From contig NZ_KB892438.1 of assembly GCF_000373805.1 (NCBI RefSeq), forward strand, positions 1 to 64,000: a stretch of DNA of 64,000 bases, in the 5' to 3' direction. The position numbers and the translations under genes were made by a program. This document shows positions 9,776 through 18,963 of the stretch, piece after piece. Below the pieces are notes generated by a model, which saw nothing but the letters and a program-made list of their open reading frames with translations, searched no databases and was not told where the DNA came from. This DNA comes from Corynebacterium pilosum DSM 20521 = CIP 103422. GTDB lineage: Bacteria; Actinomycetota; Actinomycetes; Mycobacteriales; Mycobacteriaceae. Position 1 is the stretch's first letter; the number at the start of each line of letters is the position of its first letter.

Positions 9776-10341
9776 TTGTTTTCCTCTCGCCGGGCTACGG
9801 CAGTCTCGAACGATTCTTCGGCGACCTCAACTTCGGCCACCGGTGGCTTACCAAACTCAATTTCTACCACCGCGCGCGTCGATTCGGAAACCGGCAGCAC
9901 CGCTACCTCGGGGTTGGCCGTCTTCTTCTGCGCGTTGTGCTTCACGACGATCACCTCGCCACTATCATCACTGAGCGCACCAATGCGCCACAGCGTTTTT
10001 TGACCGTGCTCGTCCATCACTTGCACCAACCGCCCTCGGTTGCGCCGCCAGTGCCGCGGCAACGTCAGCGGATGCTCGATGCCAGGGGTGGTGACTTCCA
10101 GGCTGTAACCTGCACCGAAATTGACCTCGCCTGCGGCTTCGGCCTCGTCGAAAAGCTCGCCGATCTCATTGGAGACCACCTCAAGCTCGTCGAGCGTGGG
10201 GCGGGTATCCGAGTCCAGAGCGATCGACACGACAGACTTCTTGCCTGCTCGCGTTGCCCCGACGTGTTCGATGTCCATCGCGTGCGCGTCCGCGATGGGC
10301 TGGATCAGGGTGGTCAGTTCTTCAACAGTGGGAAAAGCCAT
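9772..10341 (-). CDS. rimP: Ribosome maturation factor RimP
   Basis: 189 residues. N-terminal half with [18 protein letters not shown] and the [17 protein letters not shown] motif typical of RimP, then the SH3-like C-terminal domain ([13 protein letters not shown]). It supports 30S maturation. It is first in the rimP-nusA-ylxR-infB run. TACGAT (10348-10353) lies 6 nt upstream of the ATG, so the transcript may be leaderless. Confidence 0.92.
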   Translation of the reverse strand: MAFPTVEELTTLIQPIADAHAMDIEHVGATRAGKKSVVSIALDSDTRPTLDELEVVSNEIGELFDEAEAAGEVNFGAGYSLEVTTPGIEHPLTLPRHWRRNRGRLVQVMDEHGQKTLWRIGALSDDSGEVIVVKHNAQKKTANPEVAVLPVSESTRAVVEIEFGKPPVAEVEVAEESFETAVARREENK

Positions 10342-10347
10342 GGTGCC

Positions 10348-10353
10348 ATCGTA
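10348..10353 (-). promoter_or_regulatory. Candidate -10 box of a leaderless rimP promoter
   Basis: TACGAT on the minus strand, 6 nt before the rimP ATG. The spacing matches that seen before many other genes here. No clear -35 box is seen. Confidence 0.5.
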
Positions 10354-10372
10354 GCGATGCGCCGCCAGGCTG

Positions 10373-10378
10373 TACCAT
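10373..10378 (+). promoter_or_regulatory. Candidate -10 box of a leaderless lipoprotein promoter
   Basis: TACCAT, 7 nt upstream of the GTG at 10386. With the rimP box it forms a compact divergent promoter pair in a 44-bp gap. It supports the choice of GTG 10386 as the start. Confidence 0.5.
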
Positions 10379-10385
10379 CTTGTGT

Positions 10386-11219
10386 GTGTTTAGCTCCCGC
10401 AGGTTCGCCACCGTTCTCGCCGCCATCCCCCTCACCGCCGTGTCTCTGACCGGCTGTTCGCAAGTGGTCGAGGTGTTCGGCCCCCGCCCGGACGCAGAGT
10501 TGGTGCAGTTGGCCCAGCAGGCGGAGGCCGACGCGTCCACGCTTGACGACGAACAGGCCACAGCCTTACGCGACAAGCAGGCACGGGAGCTTTACGACGA
10601 GATCTTGCGCGTCTGCGGAGTCGATCCGGAAGGCCAGTCTCCAGAATCTTGCACGGTGGACCGCTCCACCAATGAGGCCACCGGCGCTACCTCCCTGGCG
10701 CAGTCCGGCGAGGAGATGGCACGGTTTGTGGCTGAAAATAGGGCGAAGCTGCCGGAGGATTCCATCGACCTAGTGGTCTCGCACGTCGTCGATACGCTGG
10801 CCGCGACAGATGTAAGCCTGCCGGAAAACCTGGGCGAAATTACTGATGAGCAGGACCTCCAGGCCGCGCAAGCGATGCTGGAACGCGAGTACGCGTTGCA
10901 GTATGGCCTCGGCCTGGCCAGCGCCTATGCTGACGACGGTTTGCAACAACGCATTGATATGCTCAACGACACATCGCAGGACCGGGTCACTGCTCTGACA
11001 CTGCTTGGTGCCGACCAGCCGGAGGATTCCGCCTTGGCGGCCGGCTATGAGTTTCAGGAGCTAGAGTCACCTACAACGACGGTGGCGGCGACCGCGCTTG
11101 TCGACGAGCTCGAGGCGAACCTTGTGGGCCAGTGGCGCACCACCGCGGCGGAAGCCTCCTCGGCGGAGTGGCAGTATGCTGCCAGCCACTTTGCAGCCCA
11201 TGCTCAACGTGGTGAATAA
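10386..11219 (+). CDS. Lipoprotein with probable ferritin-like DUF4439 domain
   Basis: 277 residues. An N-terminal signal with basic residues, a hydrophobic run and lipobox LTGC (Cys24) points to a lipid-anchored envelope protein. The mature part is helical and acidic. The C-terminal 140 residues (EREYALQYGLGLASAY onward, ending EWQYAASHFAAHAQRG) resemble the DUF4439 ferritin-like proteins found next to rimP in actinobacteria. The family assignment comes from context and a few motif residues. Its function is unknown. Confidence 0.65.
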   Translation: MFSSRRFATVLAAIPLTAVSLTGCSQVVEVFGPRPDAELVQLAQQAEADASTLDDEQATALRDKQARELYDEILRVCGVDPEGQSPESCTVDRSTNEATGATSLAQSGEEMARFVAENRAKLPEDSIDLVVSHVVDTLAATDVSLPENLGEITDEQDLQAAQAMLEREYALQYGLGLASAYADDGLQQRIDMLNDTSQDRVTALTLLGADQPEDSALAAGYEFQELESPTTTVAATALVDELEANLVGQWRTTAAEASSAEWQYAASHFAAHAQRGE

Positions 11220-11257
11220 TACGGGTGGTTTTTATTCTATAACTTAAGGAGCATATT

Positions 11258-13177
11258 GTGAACGCTTCGTCCGTTCGAACGATGCGCTGGATATCCTTGG
11301 CCATCATTGCGGTGGCCATTTTCTTAATGACACTAGGCCCTGCCGAGGCGCCGCCTTCGTCGACAAGCATGCTCCCAGATGACGCCGAGTCCACCGCGGT
11401 TGCCGAAGAGCGCGCCGCCTCTTCCGAAGATTCGGGTAACGCCGCCGTGGTGCTTTTCACCGGTTTAAGCCCCGAGACCTTCGGTGAGCTGCAAGCCAAG
11501 GCCGAGGAACTTGGCGGGCCGCTGATCCCGAACGAGGAGATGGATTCCGCCATCGTTCCCGTTGAGGTGAGCTCCGATTCCCTGTTGGGCAACGTTGACG
11601 CGGTGAAAGAGCTGCGCGCGAACGCGGCCGAAGGTCTTCCGGATGGGGTTGAGGCGCAGGTCACGGGACCTGCAGCGATCGATGCGGACCTGTCCGGCGT
11701 GTTCGAGGGCGCTAACTTCACCTTGCTTGCGGTGACGGCGATCATTGTGGCGATCCTGCTGATCGTCACCTACCGCTCCCCGATTCTGTGGATCATTCCG
11801 CTGCTGGTCATCGGCATTGCCGACCGCGTAGTGGCCACCGCGTACACCTGGTTCCTCGACGCTTTCGGCATGGTGTGGAACGAGTCGACCGGCGGCATCC
11901 TGTCCGTGCTGGTCTTTGGTGCCGGCACCAACTACGCGTTGCTGTTGATCTCCCGCTATCGCGACGAGCTGACCAATTATGAGGACCGATTCGAGGCAAT
12001 GGCCCGGGCGTGGAAGCCGACGGTGGAGACCATTTTGGCTTCTGCGTCCACAGTGGTCATCGGTGTGCTGTGCTTGCTGGTCTCGCTCACCCCGACCACG
12101 CGCGCACTCGGCACCGCGGCGGCTTTCGGCATTGTGATCGCTTTCCTCTTCGGCGCGTTCGTGCTGCCTGGCGTGCTGGTCTTGTTCGGTCGCTGGATTT
12201 TCTGGCCGCAGCGCCCGAAGGTCGGCGACGTCACCACCCACCGTGTATTCGATGCCGTGGGCAATCAGGTGGCCAAGCGCCCCGGCACGATCTTGACCAC
12301 CTCCCTGGTCTTCCTGGGCATCTTGTGCCTGGGCTACTTCCAGATCACGACGGGCCTGACGCAGTCCGACCAGTTCATCGACAAGCCGGAGTCCATCGCC
12401 GCCGCCGAGACGCTTCCCGACGAGTTCCCCGACGTTTCTGCAACCCCTGCACTTGTGTCTACTTCCGAACCGGCCGAAGCCACGGAGCTGCTGGAAGCAG
12501 AGGGCTACACCGTGACCGAGAGCGACGGGCTACTCCAGGTGTCTGGCGGCACGACAGAGGAGCTGCGATCGTCGTTAAGCGGTACCGATGCGAAGGTTGG
12601 CGGCGCGGATGCAGAACTGTACGACACGGAGCAGGCCGCCGAGCGCGACCGCATGTTCATCTTCCCGCTCGTGCTGGGCCTGGTATTTGTGGCGCTGGTC
12701 TTCCTGCTGCGCTCTCTGGTGGCGCCGGCAATCATGGTGGCCTCGGTTCTGCTGACCAACGTGGCAGCTTTGGGCCTGGGCTGGTGGGTCTCCAGCGGAC
12801 TGTTCGGTTTTGAGCGCTTCGATTCCACTACTCCGCTCTACGCTTTCGTGTTCTTGGTGGCGCTGGGTATTGACTACACAATATTTCTTGTTACCCGCGC
12901 ACGCGAGGCCGCAACACATGAGGGAACGCGCAGCGGAATTCTCACCGCGCTGTCTGCTACAGGTGGCGTGATTACGTCGGCAGGTATTTTGCTGGCGGCG
13001 GTTTTCGCAGCCCTCGGCGTGCTGCCGCTAGTAGTGTTGGCGCAGGTGGGCATTGTTATCTGTCTCGGCGTCCTCCTGGACACCCTGATTGTCCGCTCGC
13101 TGGTGGTGCCCAGCATCGTCCGGCTGTTGGGCGAGAAGTTCTGGTGGCCGGCTCGCCCTGACCACGCGGCGAAGTAA
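11258..13177 (+). CDS. MmpL/RND-superfamily membrane exporter
   Basis: 639 residues, the short MmpL form with two similar halves. Each half has one leading helix, an extracytoplasmic domain (about 35-150 and 385-470) and five clustered helices. Typical segments are VFGAGTNYALLLISRYRDEL in the first half and FLVALGIDYTIFLVTRARE in the second; the (G/A)xDY pattern of the proton relay is kept in the second and becomes GTNY in the first. Such proteins move lipids or drugs across the membrane by proton antiport. GTG start with AAGGAG 7 nt upstream. A strong terminator follows. The substrate is unknown. Confidence 0.85.
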   Translation: MNASSVRTMRWISLAIIAVAIFLMTLGPAEAPPSSTSMLPDDAESTAVAEERAASSEDSGNAAVVLFTGLSPETFGELQAKAEELGGPLIPNEEMDSAIVPVEVSSDSLLGNVDAVKELRANAAEGLPDGVEAQVTGPAAIDADLSGVFEGANFTLLAVTAIIVAILLIVTYRSPILWIIPLLVIGIADRVVATAYTWFLDAFGMVWNESTGGILSVLVFGAGTNYALLLISRYRDELTNYEDRFEAMARAWKPTVETILASASTVVIGVLCLLVSLTPTTRALGTAAAFGIVIAFLFGAFVLPGVLVLFGRWIFWPQRPKVGDVTTHRVFDAVGNQVAKRPGTILTTSLVFLGILCLGYFQITTGLTQSDQFIDKPESIAAAETLPDEFPDVSATPALVSTSEPAEATELLEAEGYTVTESDGLLQVSGGTTEELRSSLSGTDAKVGGADAELYDTEQAAERDRMFIFPLVLGLVFVALVFLLRSLVAPAIMVASVLLTNVAALGLGWWVSSGLFGFERFDSTTPLYAFVFLVALGIDYTIFLVTRAREAATHEGTRSGILTALSATGGVITSAGILLAAVFAALGVLPLVVLAQVGIVICLGVLLDTLIVRSLVVPSIVRLLGEKFWWPARPDHAAK

Positions 13178-13194
13178 CACTCCTTCTTTAACCC

Positions 13195-13227
13195 GCGCCT
13201 CCCCCGAAAAGGGGGAGGCGCTTTCTT
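13195..13227 (+). terminator. Rho-independent terminator of the MmpL-type gene
   Basis: An 11-bp perfect GC-rich stem (GCGCCTCCCCC / GGGGGAGGCGC) with a short GAAAA loop, followed by TTTCTTG. It begins 18 nt after the stop codon. Confidence 0.92.
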
Positions 13228-13469
13228 GTTGGCAAAAGATTTTTTCTACCCCCGCAAGACCACCCCCTTACCTGCCGTTTAGCCGACTTTCCTCGGTTGA
13301 AAAAAATTCCCTGCCTGCAGATATGACCGACGCTCCACACAGGAAATCGCTAGCGTTGTGAGTACGACATCCGAACGCGAGTTTTTACTCGGTCACCGGG
13401 GAACGTGCCCTAATTCCGGAATACCGGCACTGCCCTCTTTGGCCCGCCAAAGAAAGGAAATTATCGACT

Positions 13470-14621
13470 GTGACGACACAGCCTGATAACCGTATCGATT
13501 TCATCTACCTGTCCGAGCCGGACATGGTCGAAGCCGGCGTGGGGGACGCCGCCAAGTGTGTTGAGACCATGGAAGAAACCCTTATTCTTCTGGCCCGCGG
13601 TGATTACCGCATGGCCGGCGCGTCCGCTAACTCTCACGGCGCCCAGATCAACTTCCCGAAGGATCCAGAACACGAGGGCATGCCCGCCGATGGCCCGGAT
13701 CGCCGCTTCATGGCGATGCCGGCCTACCTTGGCGGGCGCTTCCGCAACACCGGCGTGAAATGGTACGGCTCCAACGCGGAGAACCGCAAGCGCAGCCTGC
13801 CACGTTCCATCCACCTGTTCATCCTGAATGACACCGATACCGGCGCGCCGCTGGCCGTCATGAGCGCCAACACCTTGTCCGCGTACCGCACCGGCGCTGT
13901 CCCAGGGGTCGGCGTGAAGCACCTCGCCGTGGAAAACGCGGAGACCGTGGGCATCATCGGCCCAGGCGTGATGAGCCGCACGATTTTCTCGTCGGCAATG
14001 TCCCAACGCCCAAGCATCAAGAACCTGAAGATCAAGGGCCGCTCTCCTGAGTCCACCGAGCGCGCTGCGAACTGGTTCCGCGAAAAGTTCCCAGAGGTCA
14101 ACGTGACCGTCGTCGACTCTGAGCAGGCAGCGATCGAGGATTCGGACATCCTCATCGGCGGCACCTCCACCTCGAAGGATGGCCCATCCGGCTTCCCATA
14201 CTTCAAGACCGAGTGGCTCAAGCCCGGCGCACTGGTGCTGTGCCCCGCTGCCGCGCGTTTCGACGATGATTTCGTCTCCTCCGACAAGGCCAACTTGGTT
14301 GTGGACTACCGTGGCCTGTACTCCGAGTGGTTCCACGAGAACGGCAAGGATGTCACCTACGAGGACCTGCTGGGCATTCCAGGTAACCGCTGGTGGGACA
14401 TGATCCAAGAAGGCTCCCTGAAGGAGGAGCAGCTGGTCAACATCGGCGACATCGCCGACGGAAAGGCACCTGGCCGCGAGAACGATGACCAGATCTTCCT
14501 CTACTCCATCGGCGGCATGCCCGTCGAGGACGTCGCTTGGGCGACCGACCTCTACGAGAATGCGATGAAGAAGGGCATCGGCACCAAGCTGAACCTGTGG
14601 GAAGACCCACTGCTGTCCTAA
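13470..14621 (+). CDS. Ornithine cyclodeaminase/mu-crystallin family protein, tyramine oxidase subunit B-like
   Basis: 383 residues. The NAD-binding Rossmann part of the family is clear (AETVGIIGPGVMSRTIFSSA, about 152), preceded by VMSANTLSAYRTGAVPGVG, the conserved TA-x-RTG-like substrate loop. Overall it resembles proteins named tyramine oxidase subunit B, but I give that as a resemblance only. GTG start with AAAGGA 11 nt upstream. The 240-bp stretch between the previous terminator and this gene must hold its promoter, but I could not place the boxes with confidence. A glutamine synthetase paralogue follows 42 nt downstream, probably in one operon, suggesting amine or amino-acid catabolism. 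Confidence 0.75.
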   Translation: MTTQPDNRIDFIYLSEPDMVEAGVGDAAKCVETMEETLILLARGDYRMAGASANSHGAQINFPKDPEHEGMPADGPDRRFMAMPAYLGGRFRNTGVKWYGSNAENRKRSLPRSIHLFILNDTDTGAPLAVMSANTLSAYRTGAVPGVGVKHLAVENAETVGIIGPGVMSRTIFSSAMSQRPSIKNLKIKGRSPESTERAANWFREKFPEVNVTVVDSEQAAIEDSDILIGGTSTSKDGPSGFPYFKTEWLKPGALVLCPAAARFDDDFVSSDKANLVVDYRGLYSEWFHENGKDVTYEDLLGIPGNRWWDMIQEGSLKEEQLVNIGDIADGKAPGRENDDQIFLYSIGGMPVEDVAWATDLYENAMKKGIGTKLNLWEDPLLS

Positions 14622-14663
14622 ACGATTCACCACCAACCACCACAGAATTGAGTGTTAGCTCCC

Positions 14664-16100
14664 ATGGCTTTTGAAACAGCCGAAGAACTCCGCAAGTTTA
14701 TGAAGGACGAGGAGGTGGAATACCTCGACATTCGCTTCACGAACTTGACCGGAGTGGAGCACGCTCTGACCGTGCCTGTCCACGAATTCGATGACGATGC
14801 TGTAGAAAACGGCTTCGCTTTCGACGGTTCCTCGGTCGCGGGTTTCACCACTGTCGAGGCCTCCGACATGACCTTGGTGCCCGACATTGGCACGGCACAC
14901 GTGGACCCATTCCGGGATCGCAAGACGGTGAACATGAAGTTCTTCGTCCACGACCCATTCACGATGGAGCCTTTCAGCCGCGACCCACGCAACGTCGCGC
15001 GCAAGGCCGAAGAGTACTTGCAGGAAACCGGTATCGCGGACTCCTGCTCCATCGGCGCGGAGGCGGAATTCTACGTCTTCGACTCCGTCCAGTACTCCAC
15101 CGAAATTAACGCCGCTTTCCACAAGGTGGATTCCGACGAGGGCTGGTGGAATTCCGGCGCGGACACGATGATCGATGGTACCCCGAACCGCGGTAACCAG
15201 ATCCGTGTCAACGACGGCTACTTCCCCACCGCTCCCTACGATAAGACGATTCCTGTCCGTGATGAGATTGCGGCCATCTTGACCCAGGTGGGCTTCAAGA
15301 TTGAGCGCTTCCACCACGAGGTCGCTACCGGCGGCATCCAGGAAGTCAACTACCGCTTCAACACTCTGCTGCGCGCGGGTGATGATCTGCAGACCTTCAA
15401 GTACATCGTCAAGGGCACCGCTGAGAAGATGGGCCAGACCGCGACCTTCATGCCGAAGCCTCTCGACGGCGACGGTGGCTGCGGCATGCACGCCCACCAG
15501 TCCCTGTGGAAGGACGGCAAGCCACTGTTCTACGACGAGCACGGCTACGCCGGCCTGAGCGACATCGCCCGCTGGTACATCGGTGGCCTGCTCAAGCACG
15601 CCCCTGCTGTCATGGCCCTGACCAACCCGACGACGAACTCCTACCGTCGCTTGTACTCCGGGTTCGAGGCTCCAGTGAACCTGGCTTACTCCCAGCGCAA
15701 CCGCTCGGCCGCGATTCGTATCCCGGTCACGGGTAACTCGCCTTCGGCGAAGCGCTTGGAGTTCCGCGCACCGGACCCATCCGGCAACCCATACTTGGGC
15801 TTCACGGCCCAGATGATGGCGGGCCTAGACGGAATCAAGAACCGCATCGATCCAGGCGAGGCAGTGGACAAGGACCTCTACGAGCTAGAGGTCCAGGAGG
15901 AGTTCAATGTGCCGAAGGTGCCGCACTCCCTCGAGGAATCTCTGAACGCGCTTGCCGACGATCACGACTTCCTCACCGAGGGCGACGTGTTCACCGATGA
16001 TCTCATCGACACGTACATCAAGTTGAAGTACGACAATGAGATCATGCCGCTGCGTCAGGGCCCGACCCCGAAGGAATTCGAGCTCTACTACAACGTTTAA
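14664..16100 (+). CDS. Type I glutamine synthetase paralogue
   Basis: 478 residues, full length for GSI. The beta-grasp and catalytic domains are intact: FAFDGSS (ammonium-site Asp/Ser), GAEAEFYVFD, HHEVATGG, the ATP-site FKYIVKGTA, FMPKPL, FEAPVNLAYSQRNRSAAIRIP and EFRAPDPSGNPYL. The adenylylation-type loop reads DKDLYEL. A usually near-invariant glutamate-entrance loop, DNGSGMH in housekeeping enzymes, is DGGCGMH here. Pairing with the cyclodeaminase-like gene suggests it could join glutamate to another amine or serve nitrogen recovery; that is inference. ATG 14664 fits family length, though a GTG 12 nt upstream is possible; neither has a good ribosome site. Confidence 0.85.
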   Translation: MAFETAEELRKFMKDEEVEYLDIRFTNLTGVEHALTVPVHEFDDDAVENGFAFDGSSVAGFTTVEASDMTLVPDIGTAHVDPFRDRKTVNMKFFVHDPFTMEPFSRDPRNVARKAEEYLQETGIADSCSIGAEAEFYVFDSVQYSTEINAAFHKVDSDEGWWNSGADTMIDGTPNRGNQIRVNDGYFPTAPYDKTIPVRDEIAAILTQVGFKIERFHHEVATGGIQEVNYRFNTLLRAGDDLQTFKYIVKGTAEKMGQTATFMPKPLDGDGGCGMHAHQSLWKDGKPLFYDEHGYAGLSDIARWYIGGLLKHAPAVMALTNPTTNSYRRLYSGFEAPVNLAYSQRNRSAAIRIPVTGNSPSAKRLEFRAPDPSGNPYLGFTAQMMAGLDGIKNRIDPGEAVDKDLYELEVQEEFNVPKVPHSLEESLNALADDHDFLTEGDVFTDDLIDTYIKLKYDNEIMPLRQGPTPKEFELYYNV

Positions 16101-16443
16101 GAAGTTGGCGGAAGGTCTCCAGTTCGCTGGACCTTCCCCGCTTCCTCATCCCACGTGAACGTGGACTCGGGTCGCTGTCTTGTACGAAGCGATAGGTCAC
16201 GCTGATCGTCGAATCGTCGACACGCGTAACCGCCTGAGGAAAACTGTAGACCTCATCGGTGGCCGGCCGAGCAAATTCGCCGTAGTTGTAGAGCATAATT
16301 TGGTCCGGTGACCCACCGGTGCCGCCATAGATGGGGACCACGATCCACGACAATGCTGCGCACGGATCGTACCCTTCAGTATTCGCGTGGTCAGCTGACC
16401 ACGGATACTCCTGGTGCGGAAGATCGCCGACGTGCGCATGCAC
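16097..16443 (-). pseudogene. Remnant of an LppP/LprE-family lipoprotein
   Basis: The frame from 16443 gives WSADHANTEGYDPCAALSW, then PDQIMLYNYGEF and TRVDDSTISVTYRF, the conserved core of the actinobacterial LppP/LprE lipoproteins. It then leaves the family pattern. A +1 shift near 16170-16180 recovers the expected C-terminus TFTWDEEAGKVQRTGDLPP and a stop at 16097. No signal peptide or lipobox exists, because the gene begins 9 nt after the proS stop. N-terminal loss plus a frameshift indicates decay; a sequencing error could explain the shift but not the missing start. Confidence 0.7.
16109..16138 (+). terminator. Possible terminator hairpin after the glutamine synthetase
   Basis: GGAAGGT-CTCCAG / CTGG-ACCTTCC hairpin capped by a TTCG tetraloop starts 9 nt after the stop. 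There is no T-run, so it may only slow polymerase or stabilise the 3' end. It also lies inside the decayed gene on the other strand. Confidence 0.4.
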
Positions 16444-16451
16444 GCAGTACC

Positions 16452-18203
16452 TTAGCCGCGAACATAGCCAAGCACCTTGGCGACGACCTCCTTGTATGGA
16501 ACCTCGGTGGTTTCGCCACCGCGGATGCGCAGTTCGACGTTGCCGTCCTTGAACGCACGGCCCAGGATGACGGCGTATGGCATGCCCAAAAGCTCGGCAT
16601 CCTTGAACTTCACGCCTGGGGAAACCTTGGGGCGATCGTCGAAAAGCACCTCGATGCCCGCCGCGTCGAGTTCAGCCACCAGCTTGTCGCCGGCCTCAAG
16701 TGCTTCCTTGTCCTTGTTGGCCACGGCCACGTGCACCTGGTACGGGGCAACCTCGGCTGGCCAGACCAGGCCCTTGTCGTCGTGCATCTGCTCCACCAGC
16801 ACGGCCATCATGCGCGAGATGCCGATGCCGTAGGAACCCATGGTCGGTACTGCTTGGCGGCCATTTTCGTCGAGGATCTGCACGTCCATGGCCTCGGTGT
16901 ACTTGCGACCCAGCTGGAAAATGTGGCCCAGCTCAATGCCGCGTGCCAGCTCCAGGGTGCCCTCGCCTACTGGCGCCGGGTCGCCTTCGTGGATTTCGGC
17001 GGCTTCGATGGTCTCGTCGACTTGGAAGTCACGGCCAGCGACGAGGCCGACCACGTGACGCTGCTTCTGGTCCGCGCCGGTGATCCATGCGGTGCCGTCA
17101 ACGATGCGGGGGTCTGCGAAGATCTTGACGCCGTTGGCTTGCAGGCCACGCGGGCCCACATAGCCCTTGACTAGGAAGTCCGACTTCGCGAATTCTTCAT
17201 CGGAGACGAATTCCCAGGTTGCAGGCTCCAGTGCTGCGTCGAGGCGGTCCTCATCAAGTTCGCGGTCGCCGGGGATGAGCACGCCGGCAAGTTCTGGGCC
17301 TTCGCCCGCGTCGATCTTGATCACCATGCACTTCAGGGTGTCTGCGGCGACGGCCTCGCGGCCCTCCACCTGCACACCGGCGCTGTTGGCCCAGTTCACC
17401 AGGGTCTCGATCGTTTCAGAGTCCGGGGTCTCGTACACCACAGCCTCAGGAAGGCCCTCAACAGAACGCGGCTGCGGGGCCACAGTGGTCACCGCTTCCA
17501 CGTTGGCCGCGTAGTCGCCAGCAGTGGAGATCACGAAAGTGTCCTCGCCGTTCTCCGAGTACGCTAGGAACTCCTCCGACGCGGAGCCACCCATGGCCCC
17601 AGAAGTCGCCTGGCAGATCTCATAGCGCACGCCCAAGGAGTCGAAGATTCGTCGATAAGCCTCGCGGTGTTTCGCGTAGGACTCGTCCAAGCCCTCGTCG
17701 GACATGTCGAAGGAGTAGGAATCCTTCATCACAAACTCACGTCCGCGCAGAATGCCGGCGCGGGGGCGGGCCTCATCGCGGTACTTCGTCTGGATCTGGT
17801 ACAGCGTGACCGGGAAGTCCTTGTAGGAGGTGTACAGGTCTTTCACCGTGGAGGTGAACATTTCCTCATGGGTGGGGCCCAGCAGCATGTCATTGCCACG
17901 GCGGTCCTTCAGGCGGAACAGCTCAGGGCCGTATTCGTCCCAGCGCCCGGTCGCCTCATAGGGTTCACGCGGCAGCAGAGCTGGGAACAGCATTTCCTGG
18001 GCGCCGATGGCGTCCATCTCGCGGCGCACCACACCCTCGATCTTGCGCAGGGTGCGCAGGCCCAGCGGCAGCCAGCTATAAATGCCAGGCGCGGCGCGAC
18101 GGATGTAGCCGGCGCGCACCAGCAGCTTGTGGCTGGGGACTTCGGCGTCGGCAGGGTCTTCGCGCAGAGTGCGCAGGAAAAGCTCAGACATGCGGGTAAT
18201 CAT
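16452..18203 (-). CDS. proS: Prolyl-tRNA synthetase
   Basis: 583 residues, bacterial type with the editing insertion between motifs 2 and 3. Motif 1 region ([17 protein letters not shown]), motif 2 ([19 protein letters not shown]), the insertion domain (about 225-400) and motif 3 ([17 protein letters not shown]) are present. The C-terminal anticodon domain ends [11 protein letters not shown] 18203 is preceded by TACGAT exactly 7 nt upstream, a leaderless arrangement; the much longer upstream open frame overlaps yaaA and is not used. Confidence 0.95.
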   Translation of the reverse strand: MITRMSELFLRTLREDPADAEVPSHKLLVRAGYIRRAAPGIYSWLPLGLRTLRKIEGVVRREMDAIGAQEMLFPALLPREPYEATGRWDEYGPELFRLKDRRGNDMLLGPTHEEMFTSTVKDLYTSYKDFPVTLYQIQTKYRDEARPRAGILRGREFVMKDSYSFDMSDEGLDESYAKHREAYRRIFDSLGVRYEICQATSGAMGGSASEEFLAYSENGEDTFVISTAGDYAANVEAVTTVAPQPRSVEGLPEAVVYETPDSETIETLVNWANSAGVQVEGREAVAADTLKCMVIKIDAGEGPELAGVLIPGDRELDEDRLDAALEPATWEFVSDEEFAKSDFLVKGYVGPRGLQANGVKIFADPRIVDGTAWITGADQKQRHVVGLVAGRDFQVDETIEAAEIHEGDPAPVGEGTLELARGIELGHIFQLGRKYTEAMDVQILDENGRQAVPTMGSYGIGISRMMAVLVEQMHDDKGLVWPAEVAPYQVHVAVANKDKEALEAGDKLVAELDAAGIEVLFDDRPKVSPGVKFKDAELLGMPYAVILGRAFKDGNVELRIRGGETTEVPYKEVVAKVLGYVRG

Positions 18204-18210
18204 GGGGATT

Positions 18211-18227
18211 ATCGTACCCGTTAGGCT
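18211..18227. promoter_or_regulatory. Divergent leaderless promoter pair for proS and yaaA
   Basis: TACGAT (18211-18216, minus) lies 7 nt from the proS ATG, and TAGGCT (18222-18227, plus) 7 nt from the yaaA ATG. Both genes are served from a 31-bp gap, leaving almost no room for leaders. The -35 regions lie inside the opposite gene and are not well conserved. Confidence 0.6.
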
Positions 18228-18234
18228 TGGACCC

Positions 18235-18963
18235 ATGCTTATTGTGTTGCCCCCTTCCGAAACGAAGGCCTCCGGCGGCGAACATGACCCGATGTCGCTG
18301 TCATTCCCACAGCTTGATCCGGTGCGCGAGGACATCATGGCGGACCTCGCCGCGTTGCCTATCGACGAGCAACTCACCGCTCTCAAACTCAGCGATCGGC
18401 AACGCCCCGAAGCCGAAGCCAACCTCACCCTTACCACTGCCCCGGTCATGCCCGCCATCTACCGCTACACCGGCGTGCTTTACGACGCGCTCCAGGCCGA
18501 TTCGCTTTCCGACGAAGCCCTCAAACGCTTAGCTATCGGTTCCGCCCTGTTTGGCGTGGTGCGTGCCGACGATATGATCCCCAAGTACCGCCTCTCCGCA
18601 GGATCGAAACTGCCCCGCCGCACCGATGGAAGCACGCCAACAATGAAGGCGCGGTGGGGATCCCACATCACTAAGGCACTGCAGGACACGGGCGGGTTTA
18701 TCGTCGATATGCGATCGGGCGCCTACCAGCAGCTAGGAAAAGTGCCCGGCGCGATGACGGTTCGTGTCGAGTCTGTGCAGGACGACGGCTCGCGCAAGGT
18801 GGTCAGCCACTTCAACAAGTTCTATAAGGGCGAGCTGGCCCGGGTGCTGGCGGGGTCGCCACAGAACGCGGATTCGGTGGAGGGCGTGGCCGAAATCGCC
18901 GAGACCGCCGGCATGCAGGTTGAGGTGACGGGCAGCGAGCTGACCCTCGTCGTTAAGCCTTAG
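18235..18963 (+). CDS. yaaA: YaaA family peroxide-stress protein (DUF328)
   Basis: 242 residues starting [14 protein letters not shown], the family hallmark, with [12 protein letters not shown] (about 80), [19 protein letters not shown] and [15 protein letters not shown]. In Escherichia coli the homologue limits intracellular iron during peroxide stress. No membrane or signal segment is seen, so it is cytoplasmic. It overlaps the convergent MFS gene by 11 bp. A copy of the dispersed motif covers the last codons (LVVKP). Confidence 0.9.
   Translation: MLIVLPPSETKASGGEHDPMSLSFPQLDPVREDIMADLAALPIDEQLTALKLSDRQRPEAEANLTLTTAPVMPAIYRYTGVLYDALQADSLSDEALKRLAIGSALFGVVRADDMIPKYRLSAGSKLPRRTDGSTPTMKARWGSHITKALQDTGGFIVDMRSGAYQQLGKVPGAMTVRVESVQDDGSRKVVSHFNKFYKGELARVLAGSPQNADSVEGVAEIAETAGMQVEVTGSELTLVVKP

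Noticed and set aside
14664-16100. Loss of the ammonium-binding Asp in the glutamine synthetase, because FTD near residue 26 reads FTN
   Set aside because: On recount the ammonium-site Asp is the one in FDGSS, which is intact; the FTN change is outside the active site.
18204-18458. A longer ProS starting upstream of 18203
   Set aside because: It would overlap yaaA antisense and its promoter. The family N-terminus begins at [13 protein letters not shown].
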